Source of the DNA: Calycina herbarum
Taxonomy: Eukaryota; Ascomycota; Leotiomycetes; Helotiales; Pezizellaceae
Assembly (NCBI GenBank): GCA_001414485.1
Contig: LLEY01000002.1
Location: 868,001-932,000, forward strand
Length of the DNA stretch: 64,000 nt
Reading direction: 5' to 3'
The notes under the pieces are model-generated. The model ran no database searches. It was not told the origin of the DNA and saw nothing but the letters and a program-made list of their open reading frames with translations. How positions within the stretch are numbered: position 1 is the stretch's first letter; the number at the start of each line of letters is the position of its first letter. The position numbers were made by a program, and so were the translations under genes. Below, one piece after another: positions 54,177 through 64,000 of this stretch.

Positions 54177-56281
54177 ATTGGAGTGGCTGGGAGGGGGACG
54201 AAAGAGTAGAATATGTAGCTTTGATATGAGTTACCTGCAGTTAGGTCAATATTATACTCTCTCTTGAATATCTTTGAAGTCTCGAGAATGCTTTTCTTGG
54301 TCTGTGTTATAGTGTGGTGCTGGTGGTGCTCTCCGCTTACTCTACAAAAACCATTAGCTACGAAAGTTGGGGTATCTGTCTCTTTTAGTGAAAAAGGACA
54401 TGGGAAGTAAAAGCATTCTCAAACCTGAGTTACGGGAATTGATTTTTAAGCCCCCAGATTTGATACTAGCCTCTACGTGTGGAGATAAACTGGCCGATTC
54501 CGTCGGCGTACCCTCTGCCACGCTATGCTAGACTTTTATCTAAAATCACAAAAACATGAAACAAAGATTCAGAAGAATCTAATTGAAAATCTTACAGATT
54601 GCTAAGTGTTTCAATAAACTTGCTGTGGTTTTATGAAAATTAGAGCTGCGACCGAATCGGCCAGTTTACACACGTCCCTACGCGGTGGTGGCAGTAAAGA
54701 CTCATTGTTCTAACCTTAATTACTAAATACTTTAGGACGATTGAAGTTGATTGTTCTCAACTACCCGGGTCAATTGCTTTGGATTGCCTTAAAGAGCTAG
54801 AACAACGAGAGCTAGGTTCGTAGGGCAAAAGCGGTAGTAAATACTTACCTAGATTTGAAATAGCCAGCTCGATTTGAATTAACAAGTATGAATAGAAAAA
54901 GTTGCGATGATGGAATAATAATGGAAAAAGGAGTTTAAGTTCTTATCATCTGATATGCGTTTATTGGAATTCATTATTCTGGCTATTTAGTAGAATACAA
55001 ATTAATAGAGTGACTTACTCCAATTGTTGTAACAAGAAAAGAGGTACTACTACTTTTAACTTCCAGCTTGCTCGCAGCTTACTTATGATACACTTTTTAG
55101 CCCCCAAAGTTACTGCTTGGATTACCTAGTACTCCTTGAGTTCAGAGACATTTCACTTGGGTTATCTAGGCGCATAGCAACGAAGTGAACATAACATTTG
55201 ATTTTGTGAGATACGGTGCTATGTAAATTTACGGCATACTTTTCATCAAGCACAGAGTTCCAGGCCATCGAGTCATTTTCCTATGTACTGTGTGTGCCCA
55301 AATCAGGCGCAGTTTGCTGGGGCACTGCAGGGCGTAGCCGATGAAGGTCTAGAACATCAAAATACGGTCCATACGAGTATTGCGGCCTCTCGACGGCAAT
55401 CCCGTCAACCATTCGAGGTTTTTGTTGCAAGTCGCACCGCTGATCTTTGAACGACTGGGCAGATTCATGGTCTTCTAGGCCCTCCAGAACTAGGAAATCT
55501 AGATGAAAGGAGACTGGTCTGTTGCTTTGTTGGCAAACCCGTGCTGGTACGTGTACGGCTCAAGCGGTAGTACGGCCTGGCGCCTACCACCTTGCACCTT
55601 CTCAAGCCTTAAAATAAAATCGCATATATAAAACAAAAATTGGAGAAGATTTATCGGCTGCTTCTATGTTGAAGCTTATATTTTTCAGGTGGTTGCGGTC
55701 TTATTGAAGTTTTGCCTCTTGTAAGATGCCCGGTCTGCTCTACGGCACCTTCTATCTTATTATGCGACTATTCTGGGACAATTATAAATATTGTTCAGAA
55801 GATTTCGGAGAATCAAGAATCAAGCATTCTAATTCTTATAAACATTCCAGAACAATAAAGATAAATTCTCGAGACTGTTTCGAGCAATTTAAAGTAAAGT
55901 GTAAAGTAGGTGCCGCAGAGAAATGCCCGCTTCTCTTCCGCCCTCGAGCCGCACACAGAGCTTCCTTTCATCAAATCCAATCCCAATCCTCTGGTGAGTG
56001 GGAAAGCCAAAGCTTCAACAACTTGAGTTCTGGGACGCTGGCTGCCCTCCTTGTTGCCTCGAAATCTTGTGCCAACGACATTCATTTTTGATTTCGTTGG
56101 AGGAAATGTTGTTGTGCCGAACATTATTGTGGCCTTGATTGAAGTGGCATTCGCAATACCTACTCGAGATCCTTCGACGCCCAAGGAGAGGCTCTCTGTG
56201 AGTTGCAATCTGGGGGTTGATGTATGTTAAACCCCATGGGTCAATCGTAGCAGAATATTGTATCTCTATTATTTGATCCGT
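54177..56281. other. intergenic region with an inverted-repeat element
   Basis: 2.1 kb between POP1 and RPR2, convergent 3' ends. Only short chance frames, apart from the inverted repeat 54475-54675. Confidence 0.6.
54475..54675. repeat. 201-bp element with long inverted repeats (MITE-like)
   Basis: The left arm (from 54475) contains ACGTGTG, four extra bases, then TAAACTGGCCGATTC followed by CGTCGGCG. The right arm (54646-54675) is its complement with ACACACGT and GAATCGGCCAGTTTA. About 28 of 33 positions pair, with a 4-base insertion in the left arm. The interior has no coding content. I could not identify a target duplication, so classification as a MITE is tentative. Confidence 0.6.
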
Positions 56282-56764
56282 TCAGCTCACAGCATCTCCC
56301 TCGAGCTTCTTGGACTCTTGCGCTGCCAACGTCTTCGTGCGCAATGGTCGTCTCTTCTGTCGACTCCCAAGAGGATATCTCTTCGCAGCCCCGCAGACAT
56401 GACATCTCCGAACCAAAACATCCGCCCATGGTTTCTTGCCCCCTTTGCTTTTATTTTCGATTTCGGTTGAGCAAGTCGAGCCTTCCCTTAGTACTGTATT
56501 GCATATTTTGCAGATTCCCTGCTTCATCTCTGGCGACATTCGGATTTGGGATTTGGAGGAAACGGATCGAAGGTCGTAGACTAGTCGGCATGCTGCGGCC
56601 TGGGAGGTATTTTTGGGGACGCCTTTCGAGTCTTGGTCATTTTGGGGGCCAAGTGGTGGGGAATGTTGTTGCAGTGATGCTAGGTATGATGCTGCTTGGT
56701 AGAGGTATGAGACTCTGCTATGGAGTACTTTGTTGGGTATACTCAAGGCCTTTACTTTAGCCAT
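56282..56764 (-). CDS. RPR2: RNase P subunit Rpr2/Rpp21
   Basis: Single exon, 160 residues from ATG 56764 (MAKVKALSIPNKVLHSRVSY). The N-terminal helices end in VSYLYQAASYLAS; a central part with LVYDLRSVSSKSQIRMSPE leads to the zinc-ribbon of the family: CKICNTVLREGSTC, then RRCHVCGAAKRYP. Four cysteines (CxxC...CxxC) would bind zinc. Upstream the frame is open but without ATG (a GTG at 56920). This subunit belongs to nuclear RNase P and helps tRNA 5' maturation. It lies head-to-head with SUB2, and POP1, another RNase P gene, is 2.1 kb away. Confidence 0.85.
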   Translation of the reverse strand: MAKVKALSIPNKVLHSRVSYLYQAASYLASLQQHSPPLGPQNDQDSKGVPKNTSQAAACRLVYDLRSVSSKSQIRMSPEMKQGICKICNTVLREGSTCSTEIENKSKGGKKPWADVLVRRCHVCGAAKRYPLGSRQKRRPLRTKTLAAQESKKLEGDAVS

Positions 56765-57265
56765 CGTGTTCGCGGTGGTGGAAACTGTATCGCTCGAGGC
56801 GCATTGCGTGAATGAGGATTTGTTGGAGTTGAGTAATAGCTCTGGAGAGCTGGGACGCGGGGCAATTGAAAATGATCTGCAACTAAGCTCTATTGAGCTA
56901 GCAATGGAGCTCCGATTCACGGACCGAGTGTTTAAGACTGCGCCCGGTCAGTATTGCAGCCTTAGGCATAAATATGCACGGACCGCGTTCAGGCAAGAGT
57001 CAAAATCCCTTGGGAAGGCGCGCCTCCTTCAACTCCAACCCTCTGCCATCAACCTCAATCTCACCTTTGGTCGCCAGCCTCGGGGTCCAACTCTCTACAT
57101 CTACACTACTCTTTCCTAAAACTACAATCTAATACAGCGCGCCTCGATTGTTGCTGATTCCTCGACTTGCGCCCTCGAACCACCTCGGAGACAGATTCAC
57201 TTTCTGAGCCTCACCATCTCGCCACGAATCTTTTTAACAAACAAATTCCCCCAACATCCCTCAAC
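56765..57265. promoter_or_regulatory. divergent promoter between RPR2 and SUB2
   Basis: 501 bp between the two start codons, pyrimidine-rich towards SUB2. No gene supported. No single element stands out. Confidence 0.55.
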
Positions 57266-59229
57266 ATGTCTGCCGAAGAAGATCTCATCGATTACTCTGA
57301 TGAGGAGCTACAAACCACTGATGCCGCGGCTGCTGGAGACTCGAATGGTGCAGCAAAGAAGGGTGGCTTAACCGCCGAAGACAATGCCGACAAAAAGGGC
57401 AGTTATGTTGGTATCCATGCGACCGGCTTTCGCGACTTTCTTTTGAAGCCGGAGCTTCTACGTGCCATCACCGATTGCGGGTTCGAACATCCTTCGGAGG
57501 GTCAGTCATAAAATTTCATCCCCAAGCTCCATGTCCTTCCGCGTCCGTCCATCTCGCAAAGCAAGAAGAAAAGAAGAAAACACTCTGGTCCTCAACATAT
57601 TACGGTCGATCCTGGATGTCTCTTGGGTAGAATTGCAACCCCTGGCGGTGGAGGGGAGGGAGATCTGCGCGAAAGCCGGAGTCTCGAGAAAGCAATACAA
57701 GTTGAAGGAGAAATTTGTGGAAGATGCGGAAGAAGCACAAAAATTAGTGGTGGAACCAAGAGACTCCAGGATCGGCTCGCGTTCTGTGGTTGAAGAATGT
57801 TGTTACCTACGCGTTTTGGTTGACGATCTACGCTTTTATAAGCAAAAGTCGCATCCCTACTCGATTTTATTTCCTTGGAAGGTGTTGTTATTGTGTGGAT
57901 GTTATTATGCGAAGATGGACGGACGATCCCCTGTATATCATTACCTTGGAGAAAAACATTAATCTAACTTCGACTCGATTTACTCTACAGTCCAGCAAAA
58001 CGCCATCCCACAAGCTATGCTTGGAACCGATGTCCTCTGCCAAGCCAAATCTGGTCTCGGTAAGACAGCTGTCTTTGTTCTCACCACACTTCAACAAGTC
58101 GACCCAGTCGCTGGGGAGACCTCGGTATTGGTAATGTGTCACACTCGTGAACTTGCATATCAAATCAAGAACGAATATGCCCGTTTCAGCAAGTACCTTC
58201 CCGACGTTAAGACTGGTGTGTTTTACGGAGGAACTCCCATCCAAAAGGATGCCGAGATTCTCAAGAACAAGGAGACTCACCCACACATTATCGTCGCTAC
58301 CCCCGGTCGATTGAACGCCCTTGTACGTGACAAGCATCTACGTCTCGGAAGCTGCAAAGTCTTCGTTCTCGATGAATGCGACAAGATGTTGGAACAAATT
58401 GGTAAGCATAGTACACGAAACCTCATTGTTGGATTATGATGTTAACTAGGTTCTAGATATGCGACGTGATGTCCAGGAAATCTTCCGAGCAACCCCAACT
58501 CAGAAGCAAGTCATGATGTTCAGCGCCACTCTCTCCCAGGAGGTCCGACCCATCTGCAAGAAGTTCATGCAGAATCCTATGGAGATTTATGTTGACGATG
58601 ACACCAAACTCACCCTTCACGGTCTTGCACAATACTACATCAAGCTTGATGAGAAGGAGAAGAACCGAAAGCTCAACGAGTTACTTGATGAGCTACAATT
58701 CAATCAAGTCATCATTTTCGTCAAGAGCACTCTCAGAGCCACAGAGTTGGATAAGCTTCTTCGAGAGTGTAACTTCCCATCGATCGCTGTGCATTCCGGC
58801 GTGAGCCAAGAGGAACGGTATGTTTTTAACATTTCCAGTCAAACACAAACGACACTAATTTATGGAACAGTATTAAACGTTACACTGAATTCAAGGAATT
58901 CAACAAGCGTATTTGCGTTGCCACAGATGTTTTTGGACGTGGTATCGATATCGAACGTATCAACCTCGCCATCAACTACGATCTGCCAGCAGATGCCGAC
59001 TCATACCTCCACCGTGTGGGTCGTGCCGGACGTTTCGGAACCAAGGGTGTCTCGATCTCCTTTGTGAGCAGTGAGGCTGACCAAGATGTCCTGAAGCAAA
59101 TTGAGAAGCGATTCGAAGCTCAAGTTCCGTAAGTTCTCATCATCCCCATTTATATCATTTATCATCTAACATGACTTCAGTGAGTACCCAGAGGGAGGCA
59201 TTGACTCCACCACCTACATGGCAAACTAG
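57266..59229 (+). CDS. SUB2: DECD-box ATP-dependent RNA helicase Sub2 (UAP56)
   Basis: Exons 57266-57500, 57991-58401, 58457-58817, 58871-59128, 59181-59229; introns of 490, 55, 53 and 52 nt; 437 residues, the usual size. Acidic N-terminus ([16 protein letters not shown]), Q motif with [20 protein letters not shown] and, across intron 1, [12 protein letters not shown]; motif [17 protein letters not shown] equivalent [19 protein letters not shown] at [15 protein letters not shown] at FSATLS; second RecA domain with [26 protein letters not shown] and [10 protein letters not shown]. Sub2 unwinds RNA in spliceosome assembly and loads the TREX export complex. The first intron is long and has an unusual donor, GTCAGT. 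Retention would stop translation soon after codon 80. Confidence 0.95.
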
Positions 59230-60183
59230 ATGGTGTTCTTCATTTCTCATTTTTCTTCTACTATCTGGTCTTGGGTTTTTTTCACAAAAGCACACTCCAC
59301 TTCACGTCTTCTCTTCACTGTTTGGTGGGGCGCCTGTTTAGGTTCAGTTATGCGAAACTTTTTCTAGTTCTTTGCTTGCGGACGCGATGCTGGGAGGTGG
59401 GGAAAATATGATAACGAGGAAGTGCAAGCTTTTCGCTGATATGGACTCGCAATGAATGGAAGACAATGAATGCAGGCGTGTTGTGGTGGGACAGCGCAAT
59501 CTCTACTTGAGTGGTAGGAAACTTATGCAGTCAAATTGAAAGTCTTCCCGATATACTTGTTTCGTAGCTTCGTGTTATTTGATTTTTTAACTGACTATCG
59601 CACTTTCCCTATGGTTTTGAGCCTCGGCAAGTGTTTCTAGCTACCTAAACCTACATGTCTGGCGTAATAGACAATAGTATTTAATGTGCCACTTCCCTAG
59701 GCACTGAATATTCCGCATCGTAGTGGGAAACCATCGAAGAGAATTATTGGGAAGACCTCAGGGACCAACTTGGATCATGGAGGTACTTCTTTGGTAGTTC
59801 AGAGGTTTATTCGTTGAACGTGATTCAGCTTATTTGAAGAGCAACGGTGTCAAAGTGACTTTTGCTTTCGAAGATGATCATGCTGTCGATAAAGAGGTGA
59901 CCGTTTTCAAATTCAAAGGGTTCAAAGTGGTTCCTCGGTTTTACGTCTCGTCTTTCAACACCTACTTTACGTCCCTGATTTCCGGATACCCAAGATCCCT
60001 GCTGATCTAGTCTCGGACGCGTAGAGAGGTATGGCAATTTAGCCAGGTCGAGATGTTCTTTGGACGTGGTAATTATTTGAGCTCGGGCGTTGATATAGTA
60101 AGTGTCCTGAACTTTGCTCTAAGTACACCCCATCCCCTCATTACCTTAGGATGCTCGTGACAACTTAGACTATTATACGAGAA

Positions 60184-60232
60184 CGTGTAGAAGAATAGAG
60201 AGTCAGAGTTTCTCATTCTTCTAAAACTTCTT
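60184..60232. repeat. dispersed imperfect palindrome, inverted copy
   Basis: Reverse complement reads TTTTAGAAGAATGAGAAACTC ... TATTCTTCTACACGTTCTC when split, aligning with the copy at 16228-16276. Flanks (AATATTGTCTAAGAAG against AATATCCTCTGAGAAGG) also match, so the repeat extends a little beyond the core. Confidence 0.5.
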
Positions 60233-61514
60233 AGACAATATTAAGCAATTATCCCAGACTAGTGCGTATAATCAAAGCAAAGGAGGTGTACTCGGAGCAC
60301 GGCTCATGTTTTTTATATGCTCTGAACAAGATGACTTGAAGAGAATATTGCTTATTATTACCATTTACTATATATCTAGTAATTATCCATTCATCAATAT
60401 TTCCGAAGATCATTTAAACAATCTAATTACATTGAGCGAAGTAGCGTGAAATAGGTAGGAAGAATAAAGTTTGTCAAGCTTAAGTCTTCGCCGAAGTTTG
60501 GTGTTTGAATCTCGTTACTCTAACTTTCTCGTACAACTTTATTTGATAAATTACTATCAGAGTGTGTCACTGCTAGTGAATAGATGGTCATGTTTAACGC
60601 GGTCATGCAGCTTGCCCTTTGGTAGTCCATATCGGGTCGTGATAAGTCAAAGTTTTCTTATGGGTTTAGGTGTCCTAGGTATCATCCCGAATGAGGAGGG
60701 AATGATGCGGGACTTGAAGACTCTTGTCTTTCCAGGACCCAGTCCGGATCAAGAACTCAACATGATGTATGTAGAAGTGCCTTCAATTCGATGAAGGGGA
60801 CAGCATAAGTATCATGCTAGGAGTGTCAAGTGCAATTAATCGCAGAGCGAATACTATCAGATACTTCGAAATGGAACTATCGGAATGAGGGATGAATATG
60901 TAAACGAGTACTTTCATGGAGACACACTCGACTACGCAGACGAGGAGAATGGGATCGATACATTAGCCTCAAAATTGTTGCTATGCGCTTAGAATAGGTC
61001 ACTTTAGATCAACACTTGCTTTCGAAAATGATGTTCCTGTCGTTTCAAGTAAATAAGAGCTTTGTAACTAGATCTCGACACAACTCTCGCGTATACTTAC
61101 ATCCTTCAAGTCGAAAAAGGCAAGTTCTGTCTCGACCCATATCTTCCCCGTTTGCTTTGGACCTCCCACCTCGACACTCCATCGACCTGGCGGAAGTTTG
61201 AATTTCTCTTGTCGTTCAGTTGTCGTCCCCTTGAGTTAAGGTTGCTGAAAATAAAAACTAGATGACTACTGTTCGTTGGTAAGAACAACTCCGAGATAAG
61301 AGAAAATTGCGAGTCAAAAGTTCTCCGGTTCTCCTCTCTTCTTATTCTTGCTTTCAAAGCTCTCTTGCTGTTAAAGTGAGGATGGAAAATAAGTCTTGAG
61401 TATTTTTTAAAGCATGCATGCTGTTGAAGTATTAGCAGCACTGGTTTAGCATTTCTTATTTTTAGTCGTAACAAGCCTTGAAAACTAGCATCAGTCTGTG
61501 GACTCATACCTGAT

Positions 61515-61620
61515 CAGCGTATTAAATGAGTAGAGTAGAGTAGAGTAGTAACCGCTACTCTACTCTACTCAATACTACTCGAGTACTACTCAAGTTGTTG
61601 AGTAGTCTGTTAATACGCTG
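61515..61620. mobile_element. hAT-type MITE, 106 bp, with 8-bp target-site duplication
   Basis: Terminal inverted repeats CAGCGTATTAA (61515-61525) and TTAATACGCTG (61610-61620) are perfect. The 8-mer TACCTGAT flanks the element on both sides (61507-61514 and 61621-61628). An 8-bp duplication and a CAGxG terminus are the hallmarks of the hAT superfamily. The interior consists of GAGTA/TACTC arrays that form a large self-complementary structure. It has no coding capacity and would need a hAT transposase in trans. Confidence 0.88.
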
Positions 61621-64000
61621 TACCTGATAATTGATGCCGGGGTCCCAGGTTGGGAGGACAAAATTATCACGATTATGGTGAAGAAGACCGCGGGCGCAAC
61701 AAGCGAGCTTTCTGACGAAGATCATTTTTCTCGATAAGAGACTGAGTTATAAACTAGAAGACTGTAGTATTGCTGTCGAAAAGAATGTTGCTGTCGAAGA
61801 TAATCTAATGCTTCGTTTCCCTTCCCTACCATTTCAGACAAATTGGGCCTCGATTTTTCTCCCATGCAAGTAGTGACAACAGTCGCAAAAAGAATTCGCG
61901 CTGTCTACCAAACTCGAGATGGAGGAACTCGAAAGCAGAGTGTAGGAGTCGAAGTAGACATCTTTTGCAGTGTTGAATGCTTTGAGAGAATTCGCTGTAC
62001 ATATAAAATGATATAATTAAATCTTCGCTAAGAATTGAACCTTTGCTACTTCCGTACTTGTATCTCTGTATAAATTGCTGCTAGTGGCTAGTGTGGAAGT
62101 ACACACAAGAGACTTATTTTGTAAAGGCTTTATTGTCAAAGACTGACTTGTTTCAGCCTTAATTCAAGCGAGAAAATCCTATGTTTGTTTGTTAAGTTTT
62201 ACCAAGGTGGTTTGGGCAATAGGCATACTTGCTGTTTGGGAGATTAGAGTACAAACTAGGTTATTGATTGTAATTGTAGGTGTCGTTCGTAGTAGTAAGG
62301 AGCGGGGAAAGGTTTTTTCCTCTCGTGGAGATACCTAACTGGGCTTTTCCGGATTCCCATTGTTGGACAGTTGAGAAAGTACTACCGTCTTTATTTAACA
62401 CAAACCACTCTTTCAAAAATTGCCCCAAACCACCAGAGGACAAGATGAAGACAGCATGGGCCACCAACATTACAAGCAGGAAAATAACATAGTTAACATG
62501 AGAATACAGCACTATGGCAAAAATTCACAACCTTACTGGACTGTTCTCACACCTGGACCAGGATGCTTAAGTTGGGAAATAAAAGAAACCATTTGCCGTC
62601 GAAAAGAATTTTATCGTCGAAATAGGTAAATCTTCAAGCCTCTCATTCCCACCCCCTTCTCTGAAATTGCTCCCATTTCCTGCTGGCAAGGATGCTTTGG
62701 AGAAACCAGTTTCCAAAGCATACCAAAATAATGTAGTCGGATGGATCGTCCCTTGCTTGTGGTGAATAGATGAAAATCTCAGGTTAGGTTTTCGATCCAA
62801 GTTTCTAGCTCAAGGAGTTGAACTTATGCTCTTGGTTCTCATCTTCCTTATTTGCTTTGTAATATTCATGAGAATCTATAAATATGATATTTTAGGGCAA
62901 GAGTTGGTAATATTTTTGCAAGAATGTCCTTATCATCGGGTTTACGTTTGTTTGATTTCAACTTCTAATCATGGGAGTTTGGGGAAAAAGAACGTTTCGA
63001 GCCTCATAGCATGAAACATAAGTAACCTAGCTTCGACAAGAGTTCTTGAAAAGGGCGACTAGGAAGTTCAAAATCAGGAAGGAGTACAAGTCTTCAACGA
63101 AGACAATCGAAATTCTTCTCAGCCGATTCCTTAGTGAAACATTAACAACATGAAATGAAGTAAGAGTCCTTATCATCGTTTCCCCTATATCTAAATAATA
63201 GTTTATCGAAGCTATTATTCCAAAAGATCAGGGAGAATTAAGATTATTTAGCGGAGTAGCTTAGGATAATTACAATTAGAAAGTATCCATTGGCTGAAAC
63301 CTTCTAGTAAATCTTCTTATCTTATTTAACTGTTCTAAACTTTGAGGTGCACAAGGAACGTTGCCAGTGGGTCTTACATTGACAGAGGAGGAATGAGAGG
63401 GAGAAGTGGACGAGAAAAGGGGAATAGGTTTGATGAAATTCAAGTTGAAACATCAATGGAAAAATGGAACGGAATCAATTTCGAGTCGATCGAAGGGTAC
63501 CCCTTGCGAATACATCGACTTCTCGATCGATGATATTCTCGAAGACCTGGATTCCGAGCAACCCCGTTCGTTGCTTGCCTGAGCAGACCACACTTGCTTT
63601 CAATGCGTACCACAAATTTCAATACTCACACAGAACATTAGACAGAAAGCATTTACTGTCGAAAAGAATCGTACTGTCGAAACAGGGACGAACACTCAGC
63701 GTCTTTGAAACCAATCCATGACAAGGAAAAGTAAAAGTAACATCAGCCTGTTGCTTGTTGAGAACAATATTCATACCGTTCTATTTCATCGCGATGTTGT
63801 GTTCACTGGAACATGCGTTGCCGACATTCTCGTTGCCTTTTCGTCTGTAGGTACGACCGTTCTTTGATCCTGGGACTATATAATATATTGAGAATAGTTT
63901 ACAACTTTGCAGGTCTTTGATTCCTTACTAAATAGAGGTATCCTTGGTTCTCTTGCTTTTACTTTACTGCGAAACAAAGCATCAAGTATGCCGCTAGATC

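Larger units (their letters stand above)
59863..63682 (+). repeat. five dispersed copies of a coding-like motif, consensus TGCTGTCGAAAAGAATG
   Basis: Copies start at 59863, 61017, 61771, 62594 and 63654, all on the plus strand, spaced roughly 0.75-1.15 kb. Each is about 27 nt and has the form TGCTGTCGAAAAGAAT-n-TGCTGTCGAA. In one frame each reads as 'A-(V/F/T)-E-(K/N/D)-(N/D)-x-x-V' followed by E or similar. Unrelated sequence by eye between copies argues against a simple minisatellite and for an old tandem array of one gene whose remainder has decayed. Confidence 0.5.
59230..64000. other. gene-poor, relic-rich region to the right edge
   Basis: 4.8 kb without an intact gene. Fragmentary coding-like stretches occur (61078-61260 reading LDTTLAYTYILQVEKGK and on; 62594-63012 open apart from one TGA, with a hydrophobic part LLVLIFLICFVIFMRIYK; 63729-63860). 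A MITE (61515-61620), a dispersed palindrome copy (60184-60232) and five copies of one short motif are listed separately. The picture is an eroded array plus small elements. Confidence 0.5.

Noticed and set aside
55813..56208. 131-codon minus-strand frame
   Set aside because: No recognisable motif, composition not gene-like, and it does not splice to a neighbour.
57462..57962. 166-codon frame inside the first intron of SUB2
   Set aside because: It overlaps the end of exon 1 in another frame and lies within an intron whose flanking exons join in phase to conserved helicase sequence.
1..64000. tRNA, rRNA and CRISPR features
   Set aside because: I found no T-arm/anticodon pattern that folds as a tRNA, no rRNA-like sequence and no regularly spaced repeats of CRISPR type.

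Overview
The window is nuclear DNA from a filamentous ascomycete, most likely a leotiomycete such as a Sclerotiniaceae species; the phylum is secure, the class is inference. Reasons: genes with short spliceosomal introns (about 46-130 nt, GT...AG, CTRAC-like branch sites), a StuA-type APSES regulator, a Fot1/pogo transposon with point mutations typical of RIP, and typical Pezizomycotina genes (MED14, ATG22, ADE13, POP1, RPR2, SUB2, a LAMTOR1/Meh1-like protein). Coordinates are read by eye; exon borders were checked for reading phase.

Layout. 1-2466: a RIP-inactivated transposon and, beside it, a small gene carrying two TAG codons. 4488-5738: a small membrane/coiled-coil gene and a DUF1993 gene. 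6274-13600 (minus): the most unusual locus, a STAND/NLR-type receptor (nucleoside-phosphorylase head, NACHT NTPase, winged-helix region, ankyrin repeats) whose reading frame runs on into the regulatory half of a fungal adenylate cyclase (Ras-association, leucine-rich repeats, PP2C) but has no cyclase catalytic domain. It is interrupted by one TGA and three frame breaks, and a relic of its own 5' end lies just downstream. 14536-18112: divergent from it, an APSES protein with two C2H2 fingers and a second zinc-finger-like protein. 19176-30075: housekeeping block (MED14, ATG22, ADE13) with a 19-bp minisatellite between ATG22 and ADE13. 31005-35267: small secreted cysteine protein, glutathione transferase, F-box protein with RPEL-like motifs. 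35268-45136: sparse, with a small Cys-rich conserved protein, the LAMTOR1/Meh1-like gene and a secreted Ser/Thr-rich protein with an in-frame stop. 45137-48202: two diverged tandem copies of a probable mitochondrial coiled-coil gene, the second broken. 49003-59229: F-box protein, POP1, RPR2 and SUB2. 59230-64000: no intact gene; a hAT-like MITE with a clean 8-bp target duplication and five copies of one short coding-like motif that look like an eroded gene array.

How genes relate. POP1 and RPR2 both encode RNase P-type subunits and lie 2.1 kb apart; RPR2 and SUB2 share a divergent 0.5-kb promoter. The NLR/cyclase locus and the APSES gene share a divergent 0.9-kb promoter. The fusion suggests a receptor that used a piece of the Ras/cAMP pathway as bait or as a Ras sensor; that is inference. 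Several genes show single-base frame breaks, two of them at or beside homopolymer runs (A5, G5), so sequence error must be excluded before they are called pseudogenes.
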